Part shown: in pieces, positions 25,973-32,827 of the stretch
How positions within the stretch are numbered: position 1 is the first letter of the stretch
Layout of the letters: the number at the start of each line of letters is the position of its first letter
Origin: Candidatus Aegiribacteria sp.
GTDB lineage: Bacteria; Fermentibacterota; Fermentibacteria; Fermentibacterales; JCC-6
Length of the DNA: 32,827 bases
Reading direction: 5' to 3'
Assembly (NCBI GenBank): GCA_030620995.1
Contig: JAUXIK010000026.1
Location: forward strand, 1 to 32,827
The notes under the pieces: generated by a model
What the model was told of the DNA's origin: nothing
Database searches by the model: none
What the model saw: the letters and a program-made list of their open reading frames with translations, nothing else
Position numbers and translations under genes: made by a program

Positions 25973-26557
25973 CTAAGATTGACAACAGCACTCTCGAAAC
26001 GTTTGACCGCTTCCGCAAGGGCACGGTTGATCCATGCCAATTATCCGATGTGGCGTTTCAATTGGAGAATCTGATCGCCCGAAATCGATTCTTACGAGTG
26101 ATGGAATTCTGAATGAGATAACAGTTCTGCTTCCAGCATTTGTTATTGCAAAGTCTCCTAGGGTAATGATATCCATGCCTATGAGCAAATCTATGTTTCC
26201 AGGAAGCTCCATGCATCCAGTAGTCAAATTTGCAATTGTAACACAATTAGGAAGACGAACATTAACAAGGTAGGAATTCACTCGATGAAGTTGTCCGGCT
26301 ACTGCAATCTCAAGAACACCGATAGGTTTCAGATCACACATTTTTGCAACATGCGGAGTAATCACTGTTGTTGTTGCACCAGTATCCCATAGCGCATTCA
26401 GAGTCTCTGAGAATACTGGAGATTCATCTCCATCTCTTTCATGCAGATAGGAAGCACTTACCTCGACTGGTGTAACCAGTTCGGAAACAATTCCTTCAGC
26501 TCGACCTGTAAACCAATGAAAGGAAGTCTTAACTTCTCGCTTTATTAGCTTCCACAA
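25973..26557 (-). CDS. Retropepsin-like aspartic protease with C-terminal SEC-C zinc motif
   Basis: A 194-residue soluble protein. The active-site block is NALWDTGATTTVITPHVA (DTG at about 58-60), followed by a flap-like strand region and LLIGMDIITLGDFAITNAG (about 130-148), the second conserved block of single-domain retropepsins, which work as dimers. The C-terminus carries a SEC-C motif, CPCGSGQTFRECC (Cys 179, 181, 190, 191), a zinc-binding tail known from SecA and many accessory proteins. No signal peptide is seen, so it is cytoplasmic. Its ATG (26557) lies 29 bases inside the upstream HTH gene, so translation is coupled. It may cleave the HTH protein or its partner; that is inference. 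Confidence 0.8.
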   Translation of the reverse strand: MWKLIKREVKTSFHWFTGRAEGIVSELVTPVEVSASYLHERDGDESPVFSETLNALWDTGATTTVITPHVAKMCDLKPIGVLEIAVAGQLHRVNSYLVNVRLPNCVTIANLTTGCMELPGNIDLLIGMDIITLGDFAITNAGSRTVISFRIPSLVRIDFGRSDSPIETPHRIIGMDQPCPCGSGQTFRECCCQS

Positions 26558-27434
26558 ACTCTTCCTCCCATTCTTCAGCTTTTCGTACTCTCGAAATACA
26601 GGCTTTTCTATAAGCTATAGGGCCAGGCAAGCACTTTTGCAGAAGGAAATTCCCAAGTGGATAGGTGCTTGTCCCGAATTGATAGGCTTGATTGAGTGTA
26701 TCGAATGCTCTAACCAGTTTCTCGCTTTTAATAACCAAGAACTGATTTTTATACTTTCTAACTAATTCCTCCTGGTTCATAAGGAAGAATGTGAATTCGT
26801 CTTTAAGAAGAATATCTCCATTCTTAATAATGCCATACTGAGAAGCATCCTTTTGGGCTATATGATGAATGTGTGTCTTTTGATTTTCAAGAATACATCT
26901 CGATAGCACTGTAGTACAAATATTCGATTTATCGTACTGATCCAGACTGCTCAATTTGCTGTTAATTATCTTTGTAAGTATAGCTTTTTCGAGCACAGAA
27001 CTGTTCACTATGCTATGATTAAAGAACCATTTTGCAACTTCAACCCAACTCCAGAGTTGAGTTGTTTCTTCAACACCTGATATTGGCGATGGAAATGTAC
27101 CATCGCCACGATCGCCTTTTGCAAGTAGTCTAATCGACTCTCTCGTCCTATCCAATCTCCGGGCAATTTCAGATAATGAGACTATATCGCTAGGTTCAAT
27201 ATGGGAAATAGCAATTTCAAGCTTGGATGAATGAATGTCATCAACTGCTGAAAGAACTGCTCCCTCAAATGAAGAGGCTCTCCGATCAAATACAAGATAG
27301 ACTACACCGTCTCTTGAAGCAATTAATGCATCGCTACACCCAGCTTCGTAGAGGCTGTCTTCAAGTTCTGAACTAATAGCTTCAACTCTAGATAGTACAA
27401 TGACGAAGTGGTAATTTTCACTTACATCTTTCAT
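26529..27434 (-). CDS. HicB-like/HTH protein with long C-terminal extension
   Basis: A 301-residue protein. An alpha/beta N-terminal domain (about 8-80) contains YHFVIVLSR and VYLVFDRRASSFEGAVLSAV, reminiscent of the HicB antitoxin fold. An HTH of AlpA/MerR type follows (about 84-140: SLSEIARRLDRTRESIRLL, TFPSPISG, LWSWVEVAKWF). The remaining 160 residues are unrecognised and end in YRKACISRVRKAEEWEEEF. The start at 27434 is one base after the stop of the small gene upstream and gives the usual N-terminus; in-frame starts at 27452 and 27524 would overlap that gene. It is probably the DNA-binding antitoxin/repressor of the cassette. The extension may be what the co-encoded protease recognises, which is speculation. 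Confidence 0.62.
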   Translation of the reverse strand: MKDVSENYHFVIVLSRVEAISSELEDSLYEAGCSDALIASRDGVVYLVFDRRASSFEGAVLSAVDDIHSSKLEIAISHIEPSDIVSLSEIARRLDRTRESIRLLAKGDRGDGTFPSPISGVEETTQLWSWVEVAKWFFNHSIVNSSVLEKAILTKIINSKLSSLDQYDKSNICTTVLSRCILENQKTHIHHIAQKDASQYGIIKNGDILLKDEFTFFLMNQEELVRKYKNQFLVIKSEKLVRAFDTLNQAYQFGTSTYPLGNFLLQKCLPGPIAYRKACISRVRKAEEWEEEFVEANKARS

Positions 27435-27435
27435 C

Positions 27436-27675
27436 CTATTTACTCTTTCCATGAGGACAACTGTTAACTTTTTGACGAATTTGTCTCGCATGATTTTCGG
27501 CAATTCTTGGAGTTGTCCACACACTCATTTGACATCCATCCTTACTTCTTTCCGGACAAAGAAGTCTACCCCAAGCGTGTGATGATCTTCCCGGTTTTTT
27601 ATATAACCACCCTTTATTCTCTGCATACTGCACGGCTTCTTCAATTTCTTTGTGCGGATGTCTTTTTCTTCCCAT
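27436..27675 (-). CDS. Small HicA-like protein (dsRBD-type fold), toxin candidate
   Basis: A 79-residue basic protein: MGRKRHPHKEIEEAVQYAEN, then KGWLYKKPGRSSHAWGRLLC, VWTTPR and NHARQIRQKVNSC. The order helix, GW, K/R-rich strand, G-SH, strands, TPR-N-HA-+QI+ parallels HicA mRNA interferases, with His33 in the place of the catalytic His of HicA (inferred by pattern). Similar small proteins followed by an HTH gene are, from memory, common in bacteria, usually unnamed. The ATG at 27675 has no ribosome site but starts about 6 bases after a -10 box, so the mRNA is probably leaderless. A longer TTG start (27708) would lie upstream of the transcription start and is rejected. Confidence 0.65.
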   Translation of the reverse strand: MGRKRHPHKEIEEAVQYAENKGWLYKKPGRSSHAWGRLLCPERSKDGCQMSVWTTPRIAENHARQIRQKVNSCPHGKSK

Positions 27676-27680
27676 AGGCC

Positions 27681-27711
27681 AATATATAGTGCTGTTGACG
27701 AATGTCAACAG
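27681..27711 (-). promoter_or_regulatory. Promoter with perfect inverted repeat for the three-gene cassette
   Basis: Minus-strand TTGACA (27703-27708), 16-base spacer and TATATT (27681-27686). The -35 box lies inside a perfect 8-bp inverted repeat CTGTTGAC/GTCAACAG with a 4-base centre (27692-27711). This is the expected layout for autorepression by the encoded HTH protein. Confidence 0.75.
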
Positions 27712-28114
27712 TTCATGCTTTTCAGTCTTTCCACAGCAGTATTTGTGAGATCATTCAGGATCTTGCATTATAATAGATCTGTACTACAAATCAGTATTAT
27801 CCTACATGTTGCCCTGGTAATTGTTTTAAGAAGATCTGCATTGACTGGAAGTGTATTCTGAAATCCATCACCATAGTACCTGGATTTGATGTCGTATTCT
27901 GAAATATAGTACCCTGTGGTAGAGGTCTTTAGAACTGATGTCAAGACTGGGAATACGTTCTAAACTCTGAAATCTGGTACCCCGTGGTGGACAAATTTCG
28001 AACTCGGTTATCTATATGACCACATGATCCTGAAATTCTATTTAATCTAGGAAACAACTCTTCCTTGACGTTATCCATGCAATATCATATTGTTAAATAG
28101 AAAAGGTGGTAGTT
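27712..28114 (+). repeat. Intergenic DNA with degenerate direct repeats
   Basis: Three related units are visible near 27852, 27894 and 27956, with the common core TCTGAAAT, a short spacer, then RGTACC and mostly CYGTGGTRG. The unit spacing is uneven (about 42 and 62 bases). GTACCCC also occurs in the flanking repeats A and B. AAAAGGTGG at 28101-28109 is the ribosome site of the next gene. No gene or RNA is recognised. Confidence 0.4.
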
Positions 28115-28801
28115 ATGAATGTTCTTTTCATAGTTTATATCTTTATCTCCACTATTCCAGCGGCGTCCCGAATCTCAACTGAACGTTTTACAATCAAGTA
28201 CGGCTTAAGCAGCAGACCGATTCAACCATACGACTACTCCTGCGTCTACAGCCAACCCTGTGAAGAAGGCCTATACTATGGGTACTCCAATTATGGCGCG
28301 GGGGATCGGTGGGTCTGCGACGATTTCATTCTTGATCTCGACGCCGATATCACGGAGATCGTTGTCTGGGAGATCTATACTGGAGGGACTGCATCACACT
28401 ACAACATCGCTATCTCAGTTGACGATAAGGGTGATTCCGATCCCAACACCAACACTGTGATATGGGAGGAGAATGTTCCGTGTACGAATCTGTTTATGGG
28501 GTGGGGTTGAGGATTTTATGATATATACGAGGTAACGTGTACAATACCCTCCGATCAGTTTCCCCAGCTTGAGGCAGGAGTTCATTACTATCTCGAAGTG
28601 CAGGCTGATATTGTCGATAATTGCTTCGTGCTTGTCAGTGAGAACTTCATAGGCGATTACTGCTGGTACGATGATGGCAGTGGTATCTGGGTAAGATCCG
28701 ATGTCATCTTTGGACAGGATTCGGATCTGTTCTTCGAACTCTATGGCGAAACTCTTGCCCTCCAATCCCTGACCTGGGCTGGCATAAAGAGCCTCTTCTA
28801 G
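28115..28801 (+). pseudogene. Secreted protein gene interrupted by one in-frame TGA
   Basis: One frame of 229 codons, split by TGA at 28508-28510. Part one has a signal peptide (MNVLFIVYIFISTIPAASRI) and reads DRWVCDDFILDLDADITEIV, then VWEIYTGG. After the stop the frame continues GFYDIYEVTCTIPSDQFPQL, then GDYCWYDDGSGIW and ends TWAGIKSLF. The content looks like a jelly-roll surface domain (cold-shock or lectin-like beta sandwich), with no enzyme motif. No FlgD-like tail is present. The interrupted spot reads GWG-stop-GFYD, so a Trp codon changed to TGA is the simplest explanation. The strand is opposite to its neighbours, and AGGTGG supports the start at 28115. Confidence 0.7.
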
Positions 28802-28847
28802 TTCGAACTTATTCTGCGATATTTGGATTTCACAAGGACAGGGATTG

Positions 28848-29040
28848 GTACCCCTAATGATTTCCAGTTGGAAACCTTTCCTGGACTGGATCACAAATGT
28901 CGCTGAGTGAGCTGCGGAAAACCCTTACAGCATGATCTAACGACCTCAATTCGCCTATATCTCAGAATACCTATAGCTTGGTAATCAACTGCCTGATGGG
29001 ATTGGAATTGTATGATATTAAGCATTAGCATGTATGGTTG
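28848..29040 (+). repeat. Diverged repeat, copy B, right of the three-gene cassette
   Basis: Second copy of the repeat at 25743-25930, same orientation. Similarity is strongest in the first 50 bases (AGTTGGAAACC, GGACTGGAT) and at CCTGATGGGATTGGAA (28992-29007). Spacing between these blocks is 144 against 138 bases, so the copies are colinear. No gene is seen in 28802-29181. Confidence 0.6.
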
Positions 29041-29181
29041 AATAATGTAACTATCTTAATAATCCTTATGTGGGTATAGGATTGCATCACTGGTATTCCT
29101 ACTGGAATAGAAAAATTTACCTCAGTCCATATTTAGATACTGGTTGTGGATTCGTCGTGTTAAGAATAGTCTGAAATCAAG

Positions 29182-30480
29182 TTAAGATTCATCATACTTG
29201 AATTGCACTTTCCGATTAGGTTTAATACCAGCGGCTTGACGGAATGAATTTCTAATGATCTTTGTTTGCTTCCGAATTGTCGGAAGAACCCGAATATTCA
29301 TTGATGGTTCAACTTTCATGTAATCCAGGCCATTTTCGATCGCAACTGAGGTTAGTTCAGCCATATTCAAGACGTAACCTCGAAGCCACTTTGCCCCAAT
29401 TTCACACTCCTCAGCAAGAATGTCGAATTGTCGTGGACCAATCCTTCCTGGATCTGATTTCGATCCAATTCTCATGGCCATGTTTCGATGGATGTTGGGA
29501 TAACTGAGCGTACATACCAGATCGTAGAATGGTGCAAGTCCTATACTGCCGTCAGCTCGATAGAGCAACGCAAGGTTTTTTCCATGAGCATCAGAATTGC
29601 CGGTCAGCAAGTTGAAGATCAGCCACCCCAGTAGCTTCTCACGCTCAACAACTGGTTCAGTACAAACTTTGTTGATCAACTCGAAACATGCCTTAAAAGA
29701 TGGTCCTCCCTCCTCTTCATACTTCATTACGGAAGGCAAACCCATGGCTTGACACATATCTTCTTGATGCAACCGTCTAAGAACACCTGAGCCGTCACTA
29801 ATCCTGTCATATCTTGATACTAAACACGTCTCGATATCTCCAACGCGAAAGAGTTGTGCTTCTACTGTGTGTAATCCAAGATGACTTGCCAAACCAGTCA
29901 TAAACACTTCGTTTGCCAGGAGATCCTTGAAATCACGGTTTGGGAATTTAAGGATATGAGTGGAAGGTGCCCCCTTCTCAGGAATCATCACATTCCCATC
30001 TTCAACTCGAACTGGAAGCTTATCTTGAGCACCTGCAAGCGATAAGCGAACTCCACCCGAGCCTACGATTGACGAGAAAACGCCTGCTTTCGTTATCAGA
30101 TCGTGCAACTCATCCTTTGAGATGGATTTATATCTCTGCTCCGCTAAAGGTGGTGGATTTAATGGACCAATCCACAACGCACCTGCACATTCACCACCTA
30201 TCCGTGACAGAAGTTCGAAATCATTGTCGATGGAGATTCCCAGTTTCTTCGATACATGCTCTCGTACCGGACCTTCTGGGAGAAGATTAACGAAGAAAGA
30301 GTGCGCTCTTTCGGGGGCGTAAGTGTTTTCTGTTAAAGGCATGCTTACAGAGATATTGTAGTTATCGGGGTTTTCGAGCCATGATGATGAGTATTGGAAT
30401 GACATCCTTCCTTCAGGATCAGCCTGGATGACACCGACTTTACTCTCATCAGCAAAGACATTCAGGTTACTCTCAGGCAT
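29182..30480 (-). CDS. hipA: HipA-type serine/threonine kinase toxin
   Basis: A 432-residue HipA-family kinase; the E. coli prototype phosphorylates glutamyl-tRNA synthetase and causes persistence. Motifs: HipA N-terminal domain (about 8-105, ending FFVNLLPEGPVREH), LAGAQDKLPV (about 149-157, ATP loop), catalytic loop NSDAHGKN (about 295-302) and the DFG-equivalent FYDLV (about 318-322). All key residues seem present, so it should be active. The start at 30480 overlaps the end of hipB by 8 bases and has GGAGG just upstream; an in-frame start 18 codons earlier is less likely. Transcription comes from the hipB promoter with its three operators. Confidence 0.93.
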   Translation of the reverse strand: MPESNLNVFADESKVGVIQADPEGRMSFQYSSSWLENPDNYNISVSMPLTENTYAPERAHSFFVNLLPEGPVREHVSKKLGISIDNDFELLSRIGGECAGALWIGPLNPPPLAEQRYKSISKDELHDLITKAGVFSSIVGSGGVRLSLAGAQDKLPVRVEDGNVMIPEKGAPSTHILKFPNRDFKDLLANEVFMTGLASHLGLHTVEAQLFRVGDIETCLVSRYDRISDGSGVLRRLHQEDMCQAMGLPSVMKYEEEGGPSFKACFELINKVCTEPVVEREKLLGWLIFNLLTGNSDAHGKNLALLYRADGSIGLAPFYDLVCTLSYPNIHRNMAMRIGSKSDPGRIGPRQFDILAEECEIGAKWLRGYVLNMAELTSVAIENGLDYMKVEPSMNIRVLPTIRKQTKIIRNSFRQAAGIKPNRKVQFKYDES

Positions 30481-30742
30481 GATGACCTCCACCTCTGATT
30501 CCACCCTTAGGCTTAACAAACAGGTCGAGACCAAGGCTGTTCATTACTCGCAAAGCTTTTCCCAGCTCTATGGTTTTCTTACCTCTTTCAAGCTCGGAAA
30601 GATACCGTATACCTATCCCAGAGAGTCCTGCTACATATTTCAGAGTCAAACCAAGGTGTTTGCGCTTAGAGCGTATCTTCAAACCAAGTTCTTCAACTGA
30701 TGCTACTCTTCCGTATGGAGAGTGTTTTTCTGAATCAGACAT
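30473..30742 (-). CDS. hipB: HipB-type antitoxin, XRE-family HTH
   Basis: An 89-residue protein with an XRE helix-turn-helix at about 19-70 (IRSKRKHLGLTLKYVAGLSG, IGIRYLSELERGKKTIELG), the usual HipB architecture, followed by a Gly/His-rich tail. HipB represses its own operon and neutralises HipA. It is the first gene of the pair and overlaps hipA by 8 bases. Start ATG 30742 is the only reasonable one; about 60 bases separate it from the -10 box. Confidence 0.92.
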   Translation of the reverse strand: MSDSEKHSPYGRVASVEELGLKIRSKRKHLGLTLKYVAGLSGIGIRYLSELERGKKTIELGKALRVMNSLGLDLFVKPKGGIRGGGHHA

Positions 30743-30801
30743 ATCATATCCGTTTCTTTTTAAAGACAGCCTTGAATTACAGCGAATCTTGTCAGTAATA
30801 T

Positions 30802-30911
30802 TCCCGTACGGGATAATACTGGGTAATTTGAGTAATGTCCAGTAGGATTTTCCCGTTCGGGATAATACTGAAGAAATAGTCTAATATTTTTAAGAATATT
30901 CCCGTACGGGA
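30802..30911 (-). promoter_or_regulatory. hipBA promoter with three evenly spaced palindromic operators
   Basis: TCCCGTACGGGA occurs at 30802-30813 and 30900-30911, and TCCCGTTCGGGA at 30851-30862; the starts are 49 bp apart both times. On the minus strand TGGACA (30836-30841), a 17-base spacer and TATTAT (30813-30818) form the promoter. Operator 1 touches the -10 box; operator 2 lies 10 bases upstream of the -35 box. The palindromes are typical for HipB dimers. Confidence 0.85.
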
Positions 30912-30984
30912 CACACTCGGAGAGAAGAGCTTAGGAACCAGTTGGTTCCCCCGATTGAATTACCCTTCTGGGAACCTTCGCTTT

Positions 30985-31121
30985 CCTTCGACTCGTTTCA
31001 CTCGCTCAGGGTAAACTCACCATTCCGATCTTCAATCGGATGTCCGAATCCATAAAGCCAATCAGCAAAACAAAAAGCTGTGAATGCTTTTTGCTTGTCG
31101 CTTTTATTGGTGGGTGGCACT
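30985..31121. repeat. Noncoding repeat-like region (dispersed elements)
   Basis: CCTTCGACTCGTTTCACTCG (30985-31004, continuing CTCAGG) resembles, from memory, a short sequence dispersed in many bacterial genomes. Copy 2 of the repeat at 22404 ends this stretch (31095-31121, core TGGTGGGTGGCACT). Open frames on both strands here are probably fortuitous. Function is not known. Confidence 0.4.
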
Positions 31122-31214
31122 GTTTGGTACGCCAACCCAATGACCATACGAACCCGATTTGCTCCTGTTATTCTGCTGAAATCTTCATTCATTTGTGCTA
31201 AGAGAGTAAAATCC

Positions 31215-31457
31215 TCCAAGAAGATTTTTCGAAATCCAGTCATCTACGCCAAGGAACTTCATGATGAAATGGTCCGGGATAATCTCACAAGGAAACAACT
31301 CGCTGAAAGGCATGGGGTCTCTTCTGATAGGATAACTCAGTGGTTGTGTCTACTGAAGCTACCGGAAGAAGTGCTACAAGAGGTTAGAACTTTGGGTGAT
31401 AATTGGGACAGGCAAGTGGTTACTGAGAGGGAGTTGCGAGGAGTTCGACGAATTTAA
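31215..31457 (+). pseudogene. Truncated HTH protein fragment
   Basis: The plus strand reads SKKIFRNPVIYAKELHDEMV, then LTRKQLAERHGVSSDRITQW (a clear helix-turn-helix), LCLLKLPEEV and ends ERELRGVRRI. Such HTH segments occur in proteins located next to site-specific recombinases, which is a recollection and not shown here. The frame is open back to an ATG at 31080, but that part overlaps repeat-like DNA and does not look like protein, so the N-terminus seems lost. The first internal ATG is in DEMV (about 31271). Perhaps a scar of a departed mobile element. Confidence 0.5.
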
Positions 31458-31598
31458 CTAGCTCTGATTCCACACAGAGTCTCGTCTGGCGAGTCATACT
31501 GGATAATTTTCGAACACTTTTGCTTGATTCAGCTCCCTGCTTGGATAATTCTATGCTGGTTTGAGCATACGGGAGAGTAAACTGATTCAATATTCTGA

Positions 31599-32827
31599 CT
31601 AATTATCCCTGATGATGATACATCTCCTGGAAGCGGCATGTTCACCTGCGACCAGTCTTATCAGGTACATACCTGAGCAGAGGCCGGAGCCATCAAGATG
31701 TTCGGAGTACATACCTGCGGGAACAACCTCATCAACAAAAGTTTCAACAAGTCGACCGGAGAGATCGAACACTGAAAGAACCACATGTGAAGCCTCATCA
31801 AGCTGATAACACACAGTGCAGGATGAGCTGAATGGATTGGGGAAGGATTTCAGAACCAGCCCTGATTCAGGTGAAGAGGATTCTTCTTCTTCAACAGTAA
31901 GCCAGTAATTGACCCCTCCTCCTCCGAAGGCTCCCATGTCATTGCGGGTGGTTCCCATCGCTGGCCATAGAGCATAACCGGGATTGAATGGATCCTCTGG
32001 ATCGTTGTATTCCCAGGCGGGATTACCGGCATCGATACAGGGAGAACCATATGAAAGGTGGTAGTCACCAAGAGGCCCCGTCTCGAACTGAGGATCGATA
32101 TCGATGTTGCCTGGACCCCAGTTGAGGGTAGCATAAGTATCCAGGAAGATTGAATCCTGTCCATACATAACATTGCTGTATTCAATAAATGCTTGCGTTG
32201 AATCAGCAAAAGCAAGTAGATATATCTGGGATCCAAATGGAGCATTGTTTCCCCAAAAAATGGAATTTGTGACAAAAATAGAGTCGTTCTTACTCCGTAG
32301 ACCTCCTCCTCTTGAAGCGGCAGAGTTAAATGCAATAGTATTATTCTCTATACATATGATACTTCCAGAAGATTCATAAATACCTCCACCGTGACCAGCG
32401 GTATTCTCAACAATGAGGTTTCCGATGATAGTTGGATTCCCACCGTTAATGCCTACCCCACCACCAGTACCACCATCGTTGCCTGCGATATAATTACTGT
32501 AGAGCAGGACACTCGGACTGTTTATCCCTATGCCACCAGCACCTTGGCCTAAACCTACGTTGTTAATGATTGTGTTGTTGATGATTTCTGCATTTGAATG
32601 AGTAATGCTCATTCCACCAGTAATTTGTGCTTCATTATTGCTGATTGTGCAGTCGATTATTCTTAATGGTTGACCATTGATACTGTTGCCACCAGCCCTG
32701 ATTCCTCCACCGGTTCCATGAGCATAACTATCAGTAATTGTGTTCTCAGTCAGGCAGGAGGAGGAGTTTATGATATATATTCCTCCTCCGAATTCAGATA
32801 CTTCACAGTTACTGATCACATTATTCC
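31599..32827 (-). CDS. Secreted right-handed beta-helix protein with C-terminal sorting domain (partial)
   Basis: At least 408 C-terminal residues; the N-terminus lies beyond the window. Parallel beta-helix rungs repeat every 25-30 residues (GGGIYIINSSSCLTENTITD, GGIGINSPSVLLYSNYIAGN, GGGIYESSGSIICIENNTIA), the polymorphic-outer-membrane/pectate-lyase-like type. The region DYHLSYGSPCIDAGNPAWEY is a common close of such domains and also occurs in the CotH protein at 4012. A FlgD-like tail follows (VFDLSGRLVETF, SGMYLIRLV, end RCIIIRDN). Probably a surface or secreted binding protein; enzymatic activity is not indicated. Confidence 0.85.
   Translation of the reverse strand, partial: NNVISNCEVSEFGGGIYIINSSSCLTENTITDSYAHGTGGGIRAGGNSINGQPLRIIDCTISNNEAQITGGMSITHSNAEIINNTIINNVGLGQGAGGIGINSPSVLLYSNYIAGNDGGTGGGVGINGGNPTIIGNLIVENTAGHGGGIYESSGSIICIENNTIAFNSAASRGGGLRSKNDSIFVTNSIFWGNNAPFGSQIYLLAFADSTQAFIEYSNVMYGQDSIFLDTYATLNWGPGNIDIDPQFETGPLGDYHLSYGSPCIDAGNPAWEYNDPEDPFNPGYALWPAMGTTRNDMGAFGGGGVNYWLTVEEEESSSPESGLVLKSFPNPFSSSCTVCYQLDEASHVVLSVFDLSGRLVETFVDEVVPAGMYSEHLDGSGLCSGMYLIRLVAGEHAASRRCIIIRDN

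Noticed and set aside
22501..28801. Genome-wide reassignment of TGA to an amino acid
   Set aside because: TGA ends many intact genes here (sigma factor, yjbQ, large CotH, barrel, winged-HTH), so only local readthrough or mutation fits.
30998..31243. 81-codon minus-strand frame (reading GANRVRMVIGLAYQTVPP)
   Set aside because: Lies in repeat-like DNA that also reads open on the other strand; no family recognised, so it is more likely fortuitous.
1..32827. tRNA, rRNA or riboswitch
   Set aside because: No cloverleaf, rRNA core or known riboswitch element was recognised by eye on either strand; a covariance-model scan would be decisive.

Overview
The window looks like a piece of a Gram-negative bacterium from one of the less studied lineages that export proteins with a Por/type IX-like C-terminal tail (for example Fermentibacteria, Cloacimonadota, WOR-3 or Eisenbacteria-like groups). 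The reasons are the many secreted proteins ending in a FlgD-like Ig tail (core [YF]D[ILMF]SGR[LVM]V followed by G[IVM]Y), two CotH/lamin-tail proteins, FG-GAP propellers and a PorV/FadL-like outer-membrane barrel. The lineage is inferred from gene style only. TGA is an ordinary stop codon here.

Left part (1-13.6 kb), core-like. A truncated ABC exporter lies divergently from a three-gene stress-type operon: ECF sigma factor, zinc-finger anti-sigma factor, and an HtrA-like protein whose protease triad appears lost but whose PDZ domain remains. Facing it is a tight minus-strand series: PurF-like protein, cupin, YjbQ, a 1110-residue CotH protein and a putative lipoprotein. Next come a secreted subtilase and a divergent second CotH protein closed by a strong hairpin.

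Middle (13.6-18.5 kb). A small secreted coiled-coil protein, a decayed Cys-rich fragment, an AT-rich and probably acquired beta-lactamase-fold lipoprotein, and a coupled pair of an outer-membrane barrel and a secreted propeller.

Right part (18.5-32.8 kb), accessory. Two paralogous seven-bladed FG-GAP propellers with nearly identical promoters are interleaved with toxin-antitoxin-like modules: a winged-HTH/nucleotidyltransferase pair; a three-gene operon of a HicA-like small protein, an HTH protein and a retropepsin with SEC-C motif; and HipBA. Each module has a promoter with a palindromic operator. Gene fragments, diverged repeats flanking the three-gene cassette, and two secreted genes each broken by one in-frame TGA show active remodelling. 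The window ends inside a beta-helix protein with the same C-terminal tail.

The best candidate for an undescribed system is the HicA-like/HTH/retropepsin-SEC-C operon (25973-27711). It has a perfect inverted repeat over its -35 box and a nearly leaderless first gene. All functions are inferred by reading the sequence; nothing was searched against databases.
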